DNA of 64,000 nt. Origin: Trichosporon coremiiforme (lineage: Eukaryota > Basidiomycota > Tremellomycetes > Trichosporonales > Trichosporonaceae). Positions 1-14,768 of this stretch are shown piece after piece; the first letter of the stretch is position 1, and each line of letters opens with the position of its first letter. The stretch covers positions 769,956 through 833,955 of the forward strand of contig BCJJ01000002.1 in the NCBI GenBank assembly GCA_039545355.1. The letters run 5' to 3'. A program made the position numbers and the translations under genes. The notes beneath the pieces were generated by a model. The model was given only the letters and a program-made list of their open reading frames with translations, had not been told where the DNA came from and did no database searches.

Positions 1-502
1 TCACCGGATCATCCCCCCTCAGAGTGGTCGCACTCTGGCCCACTCGGCGGGATCGAAAACCTCGCGGCGGCGGCCGCTTACCAGTCCAATCCGTCCTCGA
101 CTACGCCTGTGAGTCACTCGTCTTCCTTCTCGCAGCGGTAGATGATGCCCGTCCTGCGCGGTTCTCAAGGGCTACTCTGATGGACCCATGCGCTGGTTCT
201 GAGAAGGGCTCAGACTTAGTCTCGCGTGTCACTCGCAACAGCTCACTTCACCGGTTTTGTTCTGAGCTGACCCACAGCCCGCGACGACGACGACGTATCC
301 GTATCCGTTCGGCCTGACGCCATATCGGTATCCGTGTCTGACGCCGCACCTGCCGCAACCGCCCCCTGGGGATCCTGCGAACCCGCACTTCCGCGCGTTC
401 GACCCCGCTGAGGCGGAGGCGTTCCATCACAGCCTCGTGCAGAACAACCAGGCGTACAGCACATTGGCGTCTTACCTCGACGACGGAAGAGACAAGGCGT
501 AG
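1..502 (+). CDS. 3' end of an unrecognised protein-coding gene (partial)
   Basis: Frame 1 is open from the first base to 108, followed by a GTGAGT donor at 109, a CTGAC branch site and an acceptor ending at 277. The last exon (278-499, stop TAG 500-502) continues in frame. The visible 110 residues are rich in Pro, Thr, Tyr and Ala (an ATTTTYPYPFG stretch), then end in an acidic tail with DPAEAEAFHH and SYLDDGRDKA. This low-complexity composition resembles the disordered tail of a regulator, but no domain is visible and I assign no function. The start lies upstream of the window. The exon-exon frame agreement is direct evidence; the exact intron is a prediction. Confidence 0.6.
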
Positions 503-1347
503 AGAAGACTGTGTAAGATAGCAAGCAGCTTTAGAAGGACGAGGAGGGCCGCTCATCCATGTCGTATACCCCCTTAATGACCTCCGACTCCTGTTGGGGG
601 CGCTGATTGAGCGCAGAACGCCAGCGTCCCAGGTTGTAACAGACCGAGCTTTTGGATCTCCATTCGCTGAACAGATGTACGCATGTTAACGAACGATGCG
701 TAACCGAGCACGTCTGAGGGCATGCGTAGCGAGCCGGTCTTCTTTCCCACTGATCGAGCCAGATGCCGTTCCAATTGGCCGCATGCTCATTAAGCTCACG
801 GTGACCGGTGACTAGGTGACGAGGAGATAGGTGCCACACGTGGCCAGGCACGTTGGCTGCAAATGTCGATCGGATGCAGAAGAGTGGGTGGGTGTTTTCC
901 GACATAGCGGAAACCGCCTTCGGAGTCATCCACAATGTCGAGTACTAGCTGTAGAGTGGTCACGCATGCAGAGTTACTCCGATGCACGCATACTCATGCA
1001 GGGGACGCGGGGAGGGAAGATCTGCGTGGACTCAGTCCTGCGCCATCAGACGTCATGTAATGGGATCAATTGGCCCGAACGCCATAATGAAGCGAGTTCC
1101 CGGCCAATGTCTAGTGCACGTTCTCTGTTCACCAACCCATTCACGTCCACCCTTCACTCCTCCGTCTTTCACCTCGTCTCTCACACCATCCTTGTCCGGT
1201 GCTCGACACGCATCTTCGCCGACCCCGCTGCTGCCCATCTGCGAGTCCCGACGCCCCCACCAGAGCCCCGCCATCCACCGCATATACATTACGACACCTG
1301 ACATATTTTAATCTCGGACACTCGCCAGAGCAAGGCCGATATCCACC
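503..1347. other. Intergenic region upstream of the Pho85-type kinase
   Basis: No supported gene. The open frames here are short and have no coding character. A pyrimidine-rich stretch (about 1135-1230) and an AT-rich patch near 1300 are the only promoter-like elements I can see before the split start codon at 1348. Confidence 0.5.
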
Positions 1348-3163
<1,816 letters not shown>

Positions 3164-3739
3164 GGCTAGTACTCTGAGGCTCCCGCATCGCCCCTGGTCG
3201 CTGCACAAAGCTGCGGGGGAAGCGGGTGTGGTGCATGCCAGTGGTGCCACTGGGCAATGATGGAGTGGCCAGCCAGGCAAGCCAAGCCAACGATGCCAGC
3301 AGAGCTTCTTTGCGCAGCCCCTTGGTGTTGGCTACTAAACTAGTACCCTGTTACCATTGAGACAGAGGAAAAGGAAGTGGCCGGCAGGGTAAGTGAGATG
3401 GACAGAGAGAACCCAGAAACCCTTCAGATGGAGTCACTTGGTAATTACGGATATATAGATTATCGGGTCACATAGGTATCGGCTTGATGTATGAATCCAC
3501 ATATGTCTTCTGGGGCGGGGCAGCATACAGTGCAGCTAAGCATCACCTGCAGTGAAGCGATGGATTCTATAGATCGTCGTCGGCAGGGCCTTCCATCGTG
3601 TCTTTTCCATGATGTCAGAAGGAAGGTGCCACGTGGAATCACGTGACTCCACCACAAACTCGAGGAAGGCGCACTGAAATCATCGAACGCCATAACAGGC
3701 CAACAACAAGACTCATCACATCCATCGACACCGGCCGCC
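3164..3739. other. Intergenic region between kinase and NUP133
   Basis: 3' flank of the kinase gene and 5' flank of the nucleoporin gene. I see no RNA gene, repeat or supported open frame. Confidence 0.5.
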
Positions 3740-6700
3740 ATGTTCTCGTCTCCGGCCCGACCGACCCCGCGGCGAGGTCTGCGGATGCGTGAGTCGCTCT
3801 CTCGCTCCGCCTTCGACAATGCGAGCGTCCAGACGCGCTCCCGGCTCGGCAGTGTGCGACAGCTGTCGCCTGCCTCGTCTGGAGGTGAATCGACCCGGAC
3901 AGTCCGCCATCAGGACAATGGCGAGGTGTACTGGTCGCGGGACGAGCGGCACTCTGTTATCTCGAACGGCTCCCTGCCGTCCGAGGTAAGCAATCTCGTG
4001 AACCACCCGGAATTCGACTTCATCGTTGAGGGCGCGACGGGGCAGATCGACTCTGGGTCCGGCTTCGCGCTCGTCTCGACGCCAACGCACTGCTTCGCCT
4101 GGAACTACGCCAAGAAGACGCACTCGAGCCCCACAGTCTACACCTTTCCGACCCCCATCCCCTCTCGCAGCCACATGTCCAGCATCCCACCCGCGCTTGC
4201 GGCGTTCTACGGCGCGCGCGCCGCCGAGCCCGGCCTCGTTCTTGTTAGCGCCACGGGCGAGGTCAGACTGTGGGAGAGCATGTCGCTCGCTCTCGCCAAT
4301 GTGCAGCGGTTCCAGTCCATCGAGCTCCCGCTCGGCAGCGATGACTTTGCCGAGCACATCTATCGCCTCGACGACGCTAACTTCGTCGTTACGACTACGA
4401 GCTCGGCAGCCTTCCGTCTCTCCGTCGTCAACAAGGGTGGCCGCCTCGTCCCCACGGCGCAGCCCTTCACCCGCCCCGGTGGACTCTTCAACCGCGCTAG
4501 CCCCACCATCTTCGACAGCTCGGAACGCAGCGGCATCGTCGCTGTTACGCCCGTCCAGGGCGGCGTCTGTCTGCTCGGCCGGAGCACGCTCCAGGCCTGG
4601 GAGGTTGGGCCGGATGGTTATGCGAAGGTAAGCTGTTCGCTGCTCTGACTTAGCTGACATCAGCTCGTACACGAGTTCAACCTGCACGATGCCATTGGGT
4701 CTTCCCTCTTCGACGATGACTCCGTCTGGCGATCCGGTAACCTGCACGTCGAGCTTAACGATCTCGTCGCTACTGGGTGGGTGATCAAGTGTTGGTTCTG
4801 TTGCTAATCCATTAGTCCTGGACAGTTTGCCACACTCGTGTCGTACTCTCACAACTCGGGCACGTCTGATCACTCGCGCTCGCACAACAGCCACGCCATT
4901 GTCCTCTTCGACTACAACGCGTCGACGAACACGGTCACGATCGACAAGATCGTCCACATCTCGTACCTGGCTGTGAGTAGCTGCTTTTCTGGTTGTCGAA
5001 GCTGACTTCAGCACTCTGACCCGCGCATGCTCGACGTGCCGCGTCTCTATGTTCCTAACGGGACCAAGATGGCGTTCGTGCACTTTGCCGACGCCATCGT
5101 CATGGCCTCCCTGTCGAATGTCCCCTACGAGGACACCGTCAGGCTGAAGGAGTCGCAGAACCTCTTCCTCGGCGCTGGACCGGGGCGCAGCGGCGCCTCC
5201 CTCGTCGCCATGGCGCGGCTAGGCGGCATCATGACCATCGACGTGTACGCCGGCTCCGCCCAGGCTCCCAAGCTGTAAGTTGTTTGATGTAGTTCAGAAC
5301 TAACTCCAGGTCGTCTGCTGCCTCGGCGACTGCCGGTCTCAAGACGAAGATCGAGCAGACCGTCTTCTTCGGTGACCGCAGCAACAACCCGCTCACCTTC
5401 AACCTGCCTCCTGGATTCAAGGGCGACCTTGCTGAGGCCGCAGAGGCCGTTTCCACCGAGATCGTCTCATCCAGTACGCTGTAGCAGCAGCGGGGTAAGC
5501 TAACAGGCAGGCTCTCCCTACCTCCCGACGATTTACGAAGTCCGACCACAGCTGACTGACCGTCGCTCACGTCTGGGTGCTCTGATGCAGTTTATTCACT
5601 CCAACGGTGTGCTCAGCCTCATTCCTCAGGACTCGCGCCGGCGCCTGGAGAGTCATGCTGAGAAGATCAAGGCGGCGATCGACCTCTGGGACTACCAAAA
5701 CCGTCTCATGGAGTGAGTTTTGCCGGTTTTTACTGATGCTAACTTCAGCAAACTGAACACACGTTCGCCGCAGAGTTTGCTCGCCGACTCGATTCAGATC
5801 CTGATGAATCAGCTCGGCGTCGGGGCTGGCGACGAGGACGTCGTGCGGTTGTTCTTCCGCACCCAGGTTCTGCGCCTTGACCGCCTGCTTGAGATCGTCT
5901 TCCAGACGTTCCAGGCCGCGATCCAGGCCGCGGGCCAGGGCGCCGATCTGTCCGAGTGGATCCTCGAGGCGAACCGGATCTTCATCGTGGGTTATCATGT
6001 TTCCTACGATCAACTAACCTTCAGACTGCTTTACGGAGTGCCACGCAGGTGCGCGATGCGGACACGACCGTCTACCAGGTCGACCGGGAACGGCCCTCTG
6101 TCGAATTATGGACCGCCTCGGACGCCATCATCGACGATCTCGATGCCCTGTACTCTGCCACGCAGCGCCTTATTAAAGACCGCACGCGCCAAATGGGCAG
6201 CGTTGTCGACGAGCCGGCGCTGCAGAACGCGGACTCCAAGCTCGCCCGCCAGCAGCGCGACCAAGCTACGCTCAAGATGCAGATGGCCCAGCTTGCTGCT
6301 GCGCTGTGCGAGAACATTGAAGACAAGCTGCGCACGAACGCCACGTGAGTTAGCCGGGCCGTTGTAGAACTGACGATCAGTCTCCAGTTAAACGGGGCTG
6401 CCGACGCGACTGAGGGTCTCGCGCTCGCCAAGCGCTGGGATGACCTCAAGCCCCGCATCATCCGCCCGCTCGGTAAGCTGACCGTTTAGGTGCTGTAGCT
6501 GACACAGCCAGTCGACATAGATCGGGTTTCTGAGGCGTTCGCCCTTGCGGAGCACCACCGCGACTTCCCGACGCTCGTGTACCTGACGCACAACCCCGCG
6601 TCCTCTGAGGGACCGGCGAGGATAGAGATGTACATCGAAAAGTACGGGCAGGACTTTGCCTTCGTGCTATACCAGTGGTACATTGACCAGGGCAAGCTGT

Positions 6701-7688
6701 ACGATCTCCTGTCCCAGGACGAGGTGTACGGGCGGCTGCTCAGTGCCTTTTTTGCGGCTCACCCGCATCCAGAGCTGTCGTGGATCCACTCCATCGCGAT
6801 CAAGGATTACGGGGGTGCTGCGACAGCTCTCCAGGCCGTTGAGGAAGACACGACGTCGCTTGCGCAGAAGCACCTGCAGGCGAGTCTGGGCAAGCTGGCG
6901 GCCGTCGCAGACGCCAAGGCTCGTGGACAGACGTCGCAGATTGAGGAGCTCGACGACAGCCTCGACCTGATCAACACGGAGAACGCGCTGCGGGAGCACA
7001 TCACGGAGGTTGCGCCGGGAAGCGGGCACCCGAAGAAGGCGAACGGGAAGAAGTACGTCGCGGGCCTCAAGCTGGCGTATCCCGCCTTCGAGCAGGTACT
7101 TGAGCGCCAAGTCGGTGCGCTGCTGGACGGCGACGCGCTCGACATCGAGGGCCTCGTCGACGTCCTCACGCTCACACTGGGACGGGACGACGACGCGGCG
7201 ATCGCACTCGAGCGCCTCGCGCACGCGCCCCTCCCCGAGGGCCGGAAGCAGGTCGCGCTGATCTCGACCTGGCGCAGGGTGTACACGCACGATGAGTGAG
7301 TTGATTTGGTATTTCAGAACTGACAAACAGCTGGGCGAACCTGACCAAGACGGCGGGACGGAGCGAAGAGGCGCAGCGCAACCTGCAGCGTCAGACGGCA
7401 ACGTACCGCACCCTGCGGGCGCTGAAGGAGCTTCCAGACCAGCTGCCGTCGAGCTTCACGAGTCTTAGCCCGAAGATCGCGGCCCAGCCCCCACTCATGG
7501 AGGAGATCAAGGCGCGCTTCCCCGAGCTCCCCAACAGTGCGCACGAGGCGCTCATGGCCGACCACGAGGCGGAGATCGAGCAGCTCGAGAAGGGCGTAAG
7601 CAACGGGCTCGCCGAGGGCGTCAAGGCGATCACGGAGCTAGTCGACTCGGACATGCAGCAGGACGCCGAGGGCGATGTGTCCATGTAA
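3740..7688 (+). CDS. NUP133: Nucleoporin Nup133 (Y-complex)
   Basis: Structural subunit of the Y-shaped (Nup84/Nup107) scaffold of the nuclear pore. Eleven exons: 3740-4627, 4664-4776, 4816-4972, 5012-5274, 5310-5473, 5511-5712, 5749-5986, 6025-6344, 6381-6472, 6512-7295, 7331-7688, giving 1192 residues, normal for the family. The N-terminal ~70 residues are Ser/Arg-rich and disordered, followed by a beta-propeller-like half (about 80-560, including VNHPEFDFIVEG and GEVRLWESMS). The C-terminal helical half contains the conserved PARIEMYIEKYGQDFAFVLY segment near residue 850. All ten introns are 34-39 nt. The call rests on recalled Nup133 features; Nup155-type proteins are the main alternative. 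Confidence 0.85.
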
Positions 7689-7860
7689 GGACGAGCGAGC
7701 ATGGATATCTTAGACACGAGAGTGAGCAGCGACAGACGAGATAGAGTAATGGAGTCGAGCGTGCAAGATATCGAACGATGCATAATGTAACAAGAACATG
7801 TGGCCCAAGAGGCACTTCTATAATGACTGTGTTGGCTACAGGGCGCCTAGCGCGCCTCGT

Positions 7861-10060
7861 CTAGGCGGGGATCTTGACGCGCCATGCGGACATGGGGAGC
7901 GCCATGAGTTTCTTGATAGTGGGGAGGATGTGGTACAGCAGCAGCAGCGCCGAGACAGACATGCAAGCAAAGGTCATGACGAAGTATCCGTCGCGCTTGA
8001 TGACGCACGTTCCCTTGGCAGTGCTGCACGCGTCCTTGCCGGCTTCGGTGGTGCACTCTGCGCCGGTAACGCTGCACGCAGAGACAGTGAGGAGGTCGAC
8101 GAGCCTCAGGATAATCGGTTTCGGCCATGTGCCGCCCAGGTTGCTAACCGTGTTCAGCAGGGTCATGTACGTGCCGCCAATGAGCGGATCCGCGATTTGT
8201 GTGTGGAAGGCCGTGATGCCGACAAACTGGATCGTGTTCGTGACGCTAGTCATGAGGATCGTCGCGATGACCAGACTGAAGTAACCGCTGCCGACTTGCC
8301 CCGAGTTAGGGTACAGCCACACGACACATGCCGCAATGAAGGCCATAGCGAGACGGGCCCAGAAGGCGCCGACCCAGACTTTGAGCACGCCCGTGGCTGC
8401 CGCCTGGCGCGTCTGCTGGGCCGAGAGCGGGTGTCGATGCTCGCTTGAGGAGGATTGGGAGGGACGAGACCACTTGGCCGCGAGCCAGCCGACGATCATC
8501 TGCGCCGGGAAATCGAGCAGAGACGCGACGGCCAAGTCCTCACGCGAAAGGCCCTTCTCGAGCAGCTTCAGCTGCGTCACGGACTCGTTCACTTGGAAAC
8601 CGAACTTGGCGATGAGCAGGATGAACAGGAACGACTGGATGTCTGGGGTCAGCTTGTCCTCCGCAGTACTTGAAGCTAGACATGGACTCACTCTTCAGAC
8701 TGACGATACTCCACATGATGCGGTAGACCTTCTTCACATCAAGGTCGGGGTCCGAGGCAGATACAGAGTCCTCGGTCTTGAAGAAGACGAGCCAGACAGT
8801 CACGACGAGGTAGATCAGACCCCAGAACTTCATGTACGGGCCGAGGGTGACGAGGGGCACGTCGGCGGGCACGGAGCGGAAATAACGGTTTGCAAAGTCG
8901 ACGCTGTTCAGCGCTAAGAACACAGTGAAAGCGAGAGCGGATCCGATCCCGAGGCCTATCGTCTGCGCCGTTGAGGCGTAGCTTAAATTCGGCGGCGAGA
9001 GCAGTGTCAGCGCCCACCCGTCGACGGCAATGTCCTGTGTCGCTGCTGCCAGGATTAGACTGCCGAACATCATGGTCAGGAAGTTGATGTTGATGTCGCC
9101 TTTGAGCCAGGTCTCGACGCGCGAGCCGATGAACCACAGCATCAGGCCGACCAGCGCCTGGACCGGCACAATCCACGACTTGCGCCGTCCCCATTTCGGT
9201 ACGAAGATGGCGTCCACTATCGGAGACCAGAGAAGCTTCAGGCTGTACGGCCACGTAGAGAGCGCGAACACGGCTAGCTTCGAGTAGGACAGATGCGCTT
9301 TCAGGAGGAACGGGAGCGTGCCGAACGTGAGGCCGAGAGGGATGCCCTGCAGCAGGTCTGCATGTTAGCATTGGTTCGGCGTCCATGAGCAAAGGAAGGC
9401 GCATACAATTGTCGGCCGGTCCACTGGGTGGTAGGCTTGGGCGAACTGCGGATAAGGGATCTGTGGATCCGGCTACTCACAAAGCACGATAAGGAGCGCG
9501 AACGCCTGCTGGTCGCGCTTGGACTTGAGGCCGCTCTCCTCCTTGACGCCCAGGTCGAGTTTCTCGTAGTGTCCCGAGTCGCCCTTCGCGCGGCGGCGGG
9601 GAGTCGTGCCGCCCGAGTCGAGCTCGAGCGAGTTTCCCTCCCCGCCGATCAGGAGGCCCTTCTCCTCGAGGTCGTCGAGGTCCTCATTGCGCCCGCGCAC
9701 AGAGGCGGGGTTCAGCATCGCGTCCGTCGCCTCGAGATCGAGATCTTGTTCGTCGTCGGCTGCGCCCGGGGTCGGGGTTGGGGTTGCAGCTCGCGAAGTG
9801 GTCGATGCAGAGGAGGTGGTATGCTGAGGTGTGGAGGATGGTGGTGGTGTTGAAATTCCGGACGTGTCAGCCAGCGATGATCCCAGCCCCAGCCGATGAC
9901 CTGGCTCAGGGTGGCGCCCCGTCCCATCTGTCGCAAGTCCACCACCTGGGTGGCAATCGACTGGTAGCAGACTAAGGTTTGTCACTGCCCTGGTTTTGAG
10001 CACGGACGGGCGGGCCTTCCGCGCCCGCAGACGGAGACTGTTCTGTGTGCTTGCAGTCAT
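7861..10060 (-). CDS. Acetyl-CoA transporter (AT-1/SLC33A1 family)
   Basis: Multi-pass major-facilitator-like transporter; the animal member moves acetyl-CoA into the ER lumen. Exons on the minus strand: 10060-9481, 9357-8692, 8642-7861; 675 residues. A ~180-residue disordered, acidic N-terminal tail precedes the first membrane segment. Family signatures are LLQGIPLGLTFGTLPF, WPYSLKLLWSPIVDA, TQDIAVDGWALTLL and NIQSFLFILLIAKFGFQ, with about ten further hydrophobic segments. The last intron (8643-8691) is placed by the acceptor that restores the conserved LKNIQSF junction; an alternative reading through it would be in frame with another acceptor only for a 16-nt intron. It ends tail-to-tail 172 nt from NUP133. 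Confidence 0.87.
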
Positions 10061-11041
10061 TGCTCAAGAGCTTGTCGGTGGCAACAACGAGGTTTGCATC
10101 GGCGATGATGGACTATTTAGCCTGGAAGTCGTGTTGTGAAGTCATAGTCCTGTTGCGACTTCTGGGCTGGCGGCAATTAACGCGCAATTAGTCAGCGATG
10201 ACTGAGGTCGTTCCAGTCCAAAGCCCGAGGCCAAACTGACACGTCGTACATGCCGGGCATTCCACCAGGTCACCCCCCCCCCCCCCCCCCCCGCCACGTC
10301 GATGCAAGGACGTGGAGAACATGCTCGGACCACGACTGCTTGATAATGATAGACTACCCCCTGATCGATTCGGTGGCCGCGCCCGCCGCGCCCGCACACA
10401 TTCGGAACACTTCTGGTAAAGATATCCACGTGGGCGTCGTCAAGCAACCTGGAGATCCGACTGTCGAAGCATAGATGGTTCCTGGGCAGCTTCTCTGTAC
10501 TGGCGGGTGTCGCTCTGCCTTACTTAGGCTGTGTATCACTGTGATGCAAAAGCGTTGCTGACGGCAGTCAGTCAGTCACCAGGGAGACATGAAGCAACGC
10601 CTTACTGCACTTGGGGGCTGTCAGAACGAACGTTTGCGCACGCCTAATGTGGTCACCCACGTGATTGGTCTGCGACTCGCGCCTAAAACGGTTCACTGGA
10701 AGCAGCTGGTCCCTGAGGTACGAGGCGCCACGACGTGTTTACGTGTCATGGCGATCGACGGTCCCGTCGAGGGCCGAGGGTGCATGGACAAGGAATCGAG
10801 GGACGAGGGTCGAACCCGACGGGGCGGGGAAGGTCAGGACCTCCAGGACTTCGACCTCGACCAGATGGGGTACCTACCACAAATGTCAGAAATCTTAAAC
10901 TGACCTTTATCTTTCTCGACTTACCTCGATCTTTCACATTTCTCCCTAACCTCTTCCTCCTCCGGCATTCTCAGCGTTCTTCGCCGAACCATTTCTCTTT
11001 CTCTCGTTGTTCCGACCCGCCCTCACACAACAGCCGCCAAA
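10061..11041. other. Divergent promoter region (transporter / phosphomannomutase)
   Basis: About 1 kb separating two divergently transcribed genes. It contains a 20-base cytosine run (separate entry) and a pyrimidine-rich, CT-rich leader (about 10905-11035) directly before the phosphomannomutase ATG, typical of fungal 5' regions. No supported gene. Confidence 0.55.
10273..10292. repeat. Homopolymer run of 20 cytosines
   Basis: An uninterrupted C20 tract, preceded by CA and followed by G, in the divergent promoter region. It is the longest homopolymer I noticed in the window. Such tracts are length-unstable and prone to assembly error. Confidence 0.9.
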
Positions 11042-12140
11042 ATGTCCTTCCCCGCCGGTGTCATGCCCTTCGCGGAGCGCCAGTTCCCCAAGACCATCTG
11101 CATGTTCGACGTCGACGGCACCCTCTCCCCTGCCCGTCTCTCGGCCTCCCCGGAGATGCTCGACACCCTCAAGAAGCTCCGCGAGAAGTGTGCCATCGCC
11201 TTTGTCGGCGGCTCGGACCTTAAGAAGATCGCCGAGCAGCTCTGCCCCGATGGCGGAAACGGTGAGTACCCCTGCTGCGGACACGTCGGAAGGTTGGTGC
11301 TCGGAGGTTGTGCTCTCTCGGAATGTTTGTTGAAGCTATGCTGGAGTCACTGGCTTTCACGGTGCATGATGCGTGACCCAGCTCAACCCGTGGCTCTGGG
11401 TCTCGATGAGGGCACTCGGCCTGTTACGCAGGCACGTCATGACATTCCTGCCAGCTCATCAGTGTTATTTGGAGACGTGGCGGCTAGGCTACGACGCGGG
11501 AGTGTCCCTGGTCCATTATGTCTCCATTACGGATCCGCAGTTGACCGTTTACTGAACGAAACTGACGCCAGTCCTCGACCTCTTCGACTACGGCTTCGCC
11601 GAGAACGGTCTCACCGCCTACAAGCTCGGCCAGGAGCTTCCTCCGGCGTCGTTCATCGGCCACGTCGGCGAGGAGCCGTACAAGAAGCTCGTCAACTACA
11701 TCCTTCGCTACCTGTCCGAGGTTGACTGCCCTGTGAAGCGCGGCACCTTTGTCGAGTTCCGCAAGGGCATGATCAACGTCTCGCCTGTCGGCCGTAACGC
11801 TTCGACGCAGGAACGCAACGACTTCGAGGCGTTTGATAAGAAGACGGGCACGCGCGCCAAGATGGTCGAGGCGCTGCAGAGGGAGTTCGAAGACCTGAAC
11901 CTGACGTACTCGATCGGCGGCCAGATCTCGTTCGACGTCTTCCCCAAGGGCTGGGACAAGACGTACGCCCTCGGCCGCATCGAAAACGACGGCTACGACC
12001 AGATCCACTTCTTCGGCGACAAGACGTACAAGGGTGGCAACGACTACGAGATCTACACCGACGACCGCACCATCGGACACGCCGTCACGTGCCCCGAGGA
12101 CACGATTAAGGATCTCAACCAGCTCTTCCTCTCCAAGTAA
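11042..12140 (+). CDS. SEC53: Phosphomannomutase
   Basis: Cytosolic enzyme converting mannose-6-phosphate to mannose-1-phosphate, the step that feeds GDP-mannose for glycosylation and cell-wall mannan. Two exons, 11042-11261 and 11572-12140; 262 residues, close to the family size (~250). Visible: the HAD catalytic motif [11 protein letters not shown] (nucleophile and acid aspartates), a GGSDLKKI phosphate-binding turn, [11 protein letters not shown], and the metal-binding region [19 protein letters not shown]. The single intron is 310 nt, long for this genome. The ATG sits in an AAAATG context after a pyrimidine-rich leader. Confidence 0.95.
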
Positions 12141-12242
12141 ACTTATAGAGTGTAATAAGGACTTTGATGCGACCGGTAATGTGCTATGATGCTGCATGAC
12201 AAGTTTAGATGAAGATCACGAACCCAAGAAAACGGAGACGGA

Positions 12243-14768
12243 CTAGTTCTTCTTGCCCTTCTTGCCGCCCTTGGCCTTGCCGTTCGCCTTGGTCTCTTCG
12301 GGCTTAGTCTTCGGCTTGGGCTTGAGCTTGGGCTTCTGCTTGTCCGCGACCTCGTACGCAGTCTCGGTACCAGCACCGAGCATGTTGACGTGGCTGGTAC
12401 CAGCGACAACGTCGTCGACGATGACCCTAGATCCGGAAGTGGGATATCTCGTGCTGACGCCACGGGCAATGAGGGGCTGGTCAAGGAGATGGTTCAGTTT
12501 CGCCTTGAGGCCGTCGACCTTGCCCTCAGCCCTGTTCTTCTTGCCCTTCTTGCTGGCAGTGGGTGCGTCGGGATCCTCCTCCTCGAAATCCGAGAACATG
12601 CCCGGATCAATGTCGATGTCCATCGCCTCGGCGGCCTCAGCGAGCCAATTGCGGTCATGGCTCTCCTTCTTCGCCTTGTGCTGCGCGCCCTCGATCTCGC
12701 GCGCGACCGCAATCCTCTCCTTAAGTTTGGGCAGGAAGCCGGCCTCGATCTGGAGATCGGGTGGCGGGGCGCTGCGGCCGAGGGATTTCAGCAGGCCGCG
12801 CTGCACGTTCTTATCCTCGGGAGAGACGATTTGGAGCGCGAATCCGGGGTTCTGCGCACGCGCCGTACGTCCGCTCCGGTGCACGTATGCATCAGCTGTG
12901 CGAGGCAGGTTGAAGTGCACGACGTGGTCGACGTGGGGAATGTCGAGACCGCGCGCCGCCACGTCGGTAGCGATGAGCACGCCGTCAGAGGACGCCTTGA
13001 AGCGCTCCAGGTTGCGCAGGCGCTGTTTTTGCTGCAGCTGCGAGTGGAGCGGGAACACGGGCAGGCGCAGCTGCTCGAGCAGCGGCACCAGGCGCCTGAT
13101 GCCGTCAATGCTTCCCACGAACACAAGCGAACGCCCGGGATACCGCAAAAGGAAATAGTAGAGGTACAGGTCCTTCTCGGCGAGGACGGCGTCGACCATG
13201 GCCTCGCGCAGTGTGCTGACCTTGTTGCCCTTGGGTGTGAGGTCCACGATGGCCGGCGTCTCGTCACGGAAGTCGAGCGTCTCGAGGAGTTCGTCGAGCG
13301 TGCTGGCCCTCTTTCCCTTGCGCTTGAGCGGCCGCCGCTTCCGCTTCTTCAAATTCTCTTGCAGATCCTTGCTGAGCGTGGCTGAGAAAACGAACGTCTG
13401 CAGATCGTCGCGCGCCTCGGCCTGCTCCAGCGCCGTCGCCATCTGCGCAAACACGGGGTCGTCGTCCTCGTCCTCAGCCTGCGCCTGCGTACGCCGAGAC
13501 AGCTGCACGATGTGCTCCAGCTCGGCGAAGTGCCCGTTCTCAATCATGCGATCCGCCTCGTCCACGATCAGGAAACGGAGCGTGCGCAGAGACGCAGCGA
13601 GCGAGTCGTCGGTCTTGACCAGGTCCCAAAGTCGGCCCGGGGTCGCGACAAGAATGTCCGCCCCGCGGTCGAGGATACGCCGCTGCTTGTGCGCGGACAG
13701 GCCGCCGACGACGCTGCCGACAGAAATGCGGGGGACCTTTGCACCCTCGGGCGTGACCGACTTCACGACGTTGGTCAGGTGGTCCGTCACCTGGATCGCG
13801 AGCTCACGTGTCGGACACAGGATGAGCGCAGACAGCGGGCGCTTCTTGCCCGCTCGCGGCGGCGGCTGGCGGAGAAGGTACGACAGCACGGGGAGAGAGT
13901 ACGCGAGTGTCTTACCGGATCCCTGTTCTGTCAGCTCGATCGCACATCAGCGCAGCTTACCGTCTCGGCAACACCGACGACGTCCCGTCCCTCCAGAGCG
14001 AGGGGAACCGCCTGCTTCTGGATCTCGGTCGGGTTGGCGAATCCGAGACCGAGCAGGCACTTCTTCAGCGATGCATGCAGTGGGATCTTGGCCCAGGCGG
14101 GGAGCAGACGGACTGATGTCAGCTTGCGATACACACACAGGAAACTTACGATCGAACTTTGGCTCAGGCTCAACCTCATCCTCGCTGTCCTCGTCGTCGA
14201 GCTCGGACGCCTTCAGTCCCGCAAACGTCGGCAGGTCGCCCTCCACGTCGTCCTCGTCCGACCCCTCCGGTCCGTCCTCCGCGATACCGGTCCACTCCTC
14301 GCCGTCGTCCTCGCCCTCGCTCTCGCTCTCGATCGCGACCTGCTGCTTCTTGCCGTCCTTGTCGCTAGTCTGAATGGTCAGCTAAGATCAATCCCTATTT
14401 AGCTGAAGTGCAGCCCGGCCTGCACGAGGGAAGGCACTCACCACGAAGCGCGCGACCTTGCGCCCATCATCTTGCTGCTCCCACTCGATGCCGACACCGT
14501 CCAGCTCCTCGAGCATCATCATGCCGCCGCCCGCGTCCATACCCGGAAGACTCGACGTCTTGACCTCTTTCCACTTGAGCTGGTCCGAGCGGATACGCTT
14601 CTTCTTTGGCGGCTCGGCCGCCGCCTCCTCGCCGTCCTCGGTAGGACGCTTCGAGCCCTTCGCGGCGGACTTGGGCTTGAGGCCGCCGCTCTTCTTGAGC
14701 GCCTTCAGGCGCTGACGAGCATCTTTCCGCACCGCGCTCAGTTTCGGCTTCGCTGTCGTCGGCGTCAT
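12243..14768 (-). CDS. MAK5: DEAD-box RNA helicase Mak5 (60S ribosome biogenesis)
   Basis: Nucleolar ATP-dependent RNA helicase (DDX24 relative) required for early pre-60S maturation. Exons: 14768-14442, 14369-14150, 14112-13961, 13922-12243; 792 residues. A Lys/Glu-rich N-terminus (about 190 residues) precedes the core. Motifs seen: Q-motif region [16 protein letters not shown], motif I AETGSGKT (formed across intron 3, which fixes its acceptor at 13923), [26 protein letters not shown] and HRSGRTAR. The C-terminus is a Lys-rich tail. Motif III as SAT and the long insertion after PTRELA fit Mak5; paralogues such as Dbp proteins are less likely. The 3' end lies 102 nt from that of SEC53 (convergent). 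Confidence 0.9.

Noticed and set aside
3716..5083. 455-codon minus-strand open frame
   Set aside because: Antisense shadow of NUP133 exons; low-complexity Arg/Glu/Val translation and no motif.
10790..10870. Possible minus-strand tRNA (GGGTTCGACCC)
   Set aside because: T-loop-like sequence only; the other arms do not fold.
12143..14768. Idea that MAK5 and DBP6 in one window form a functional cluster
   Set aside because: They are 10 kb apart with unrelated genes between; fungal ribosome-biogenesis genes are numerous, so chance is sufficient.
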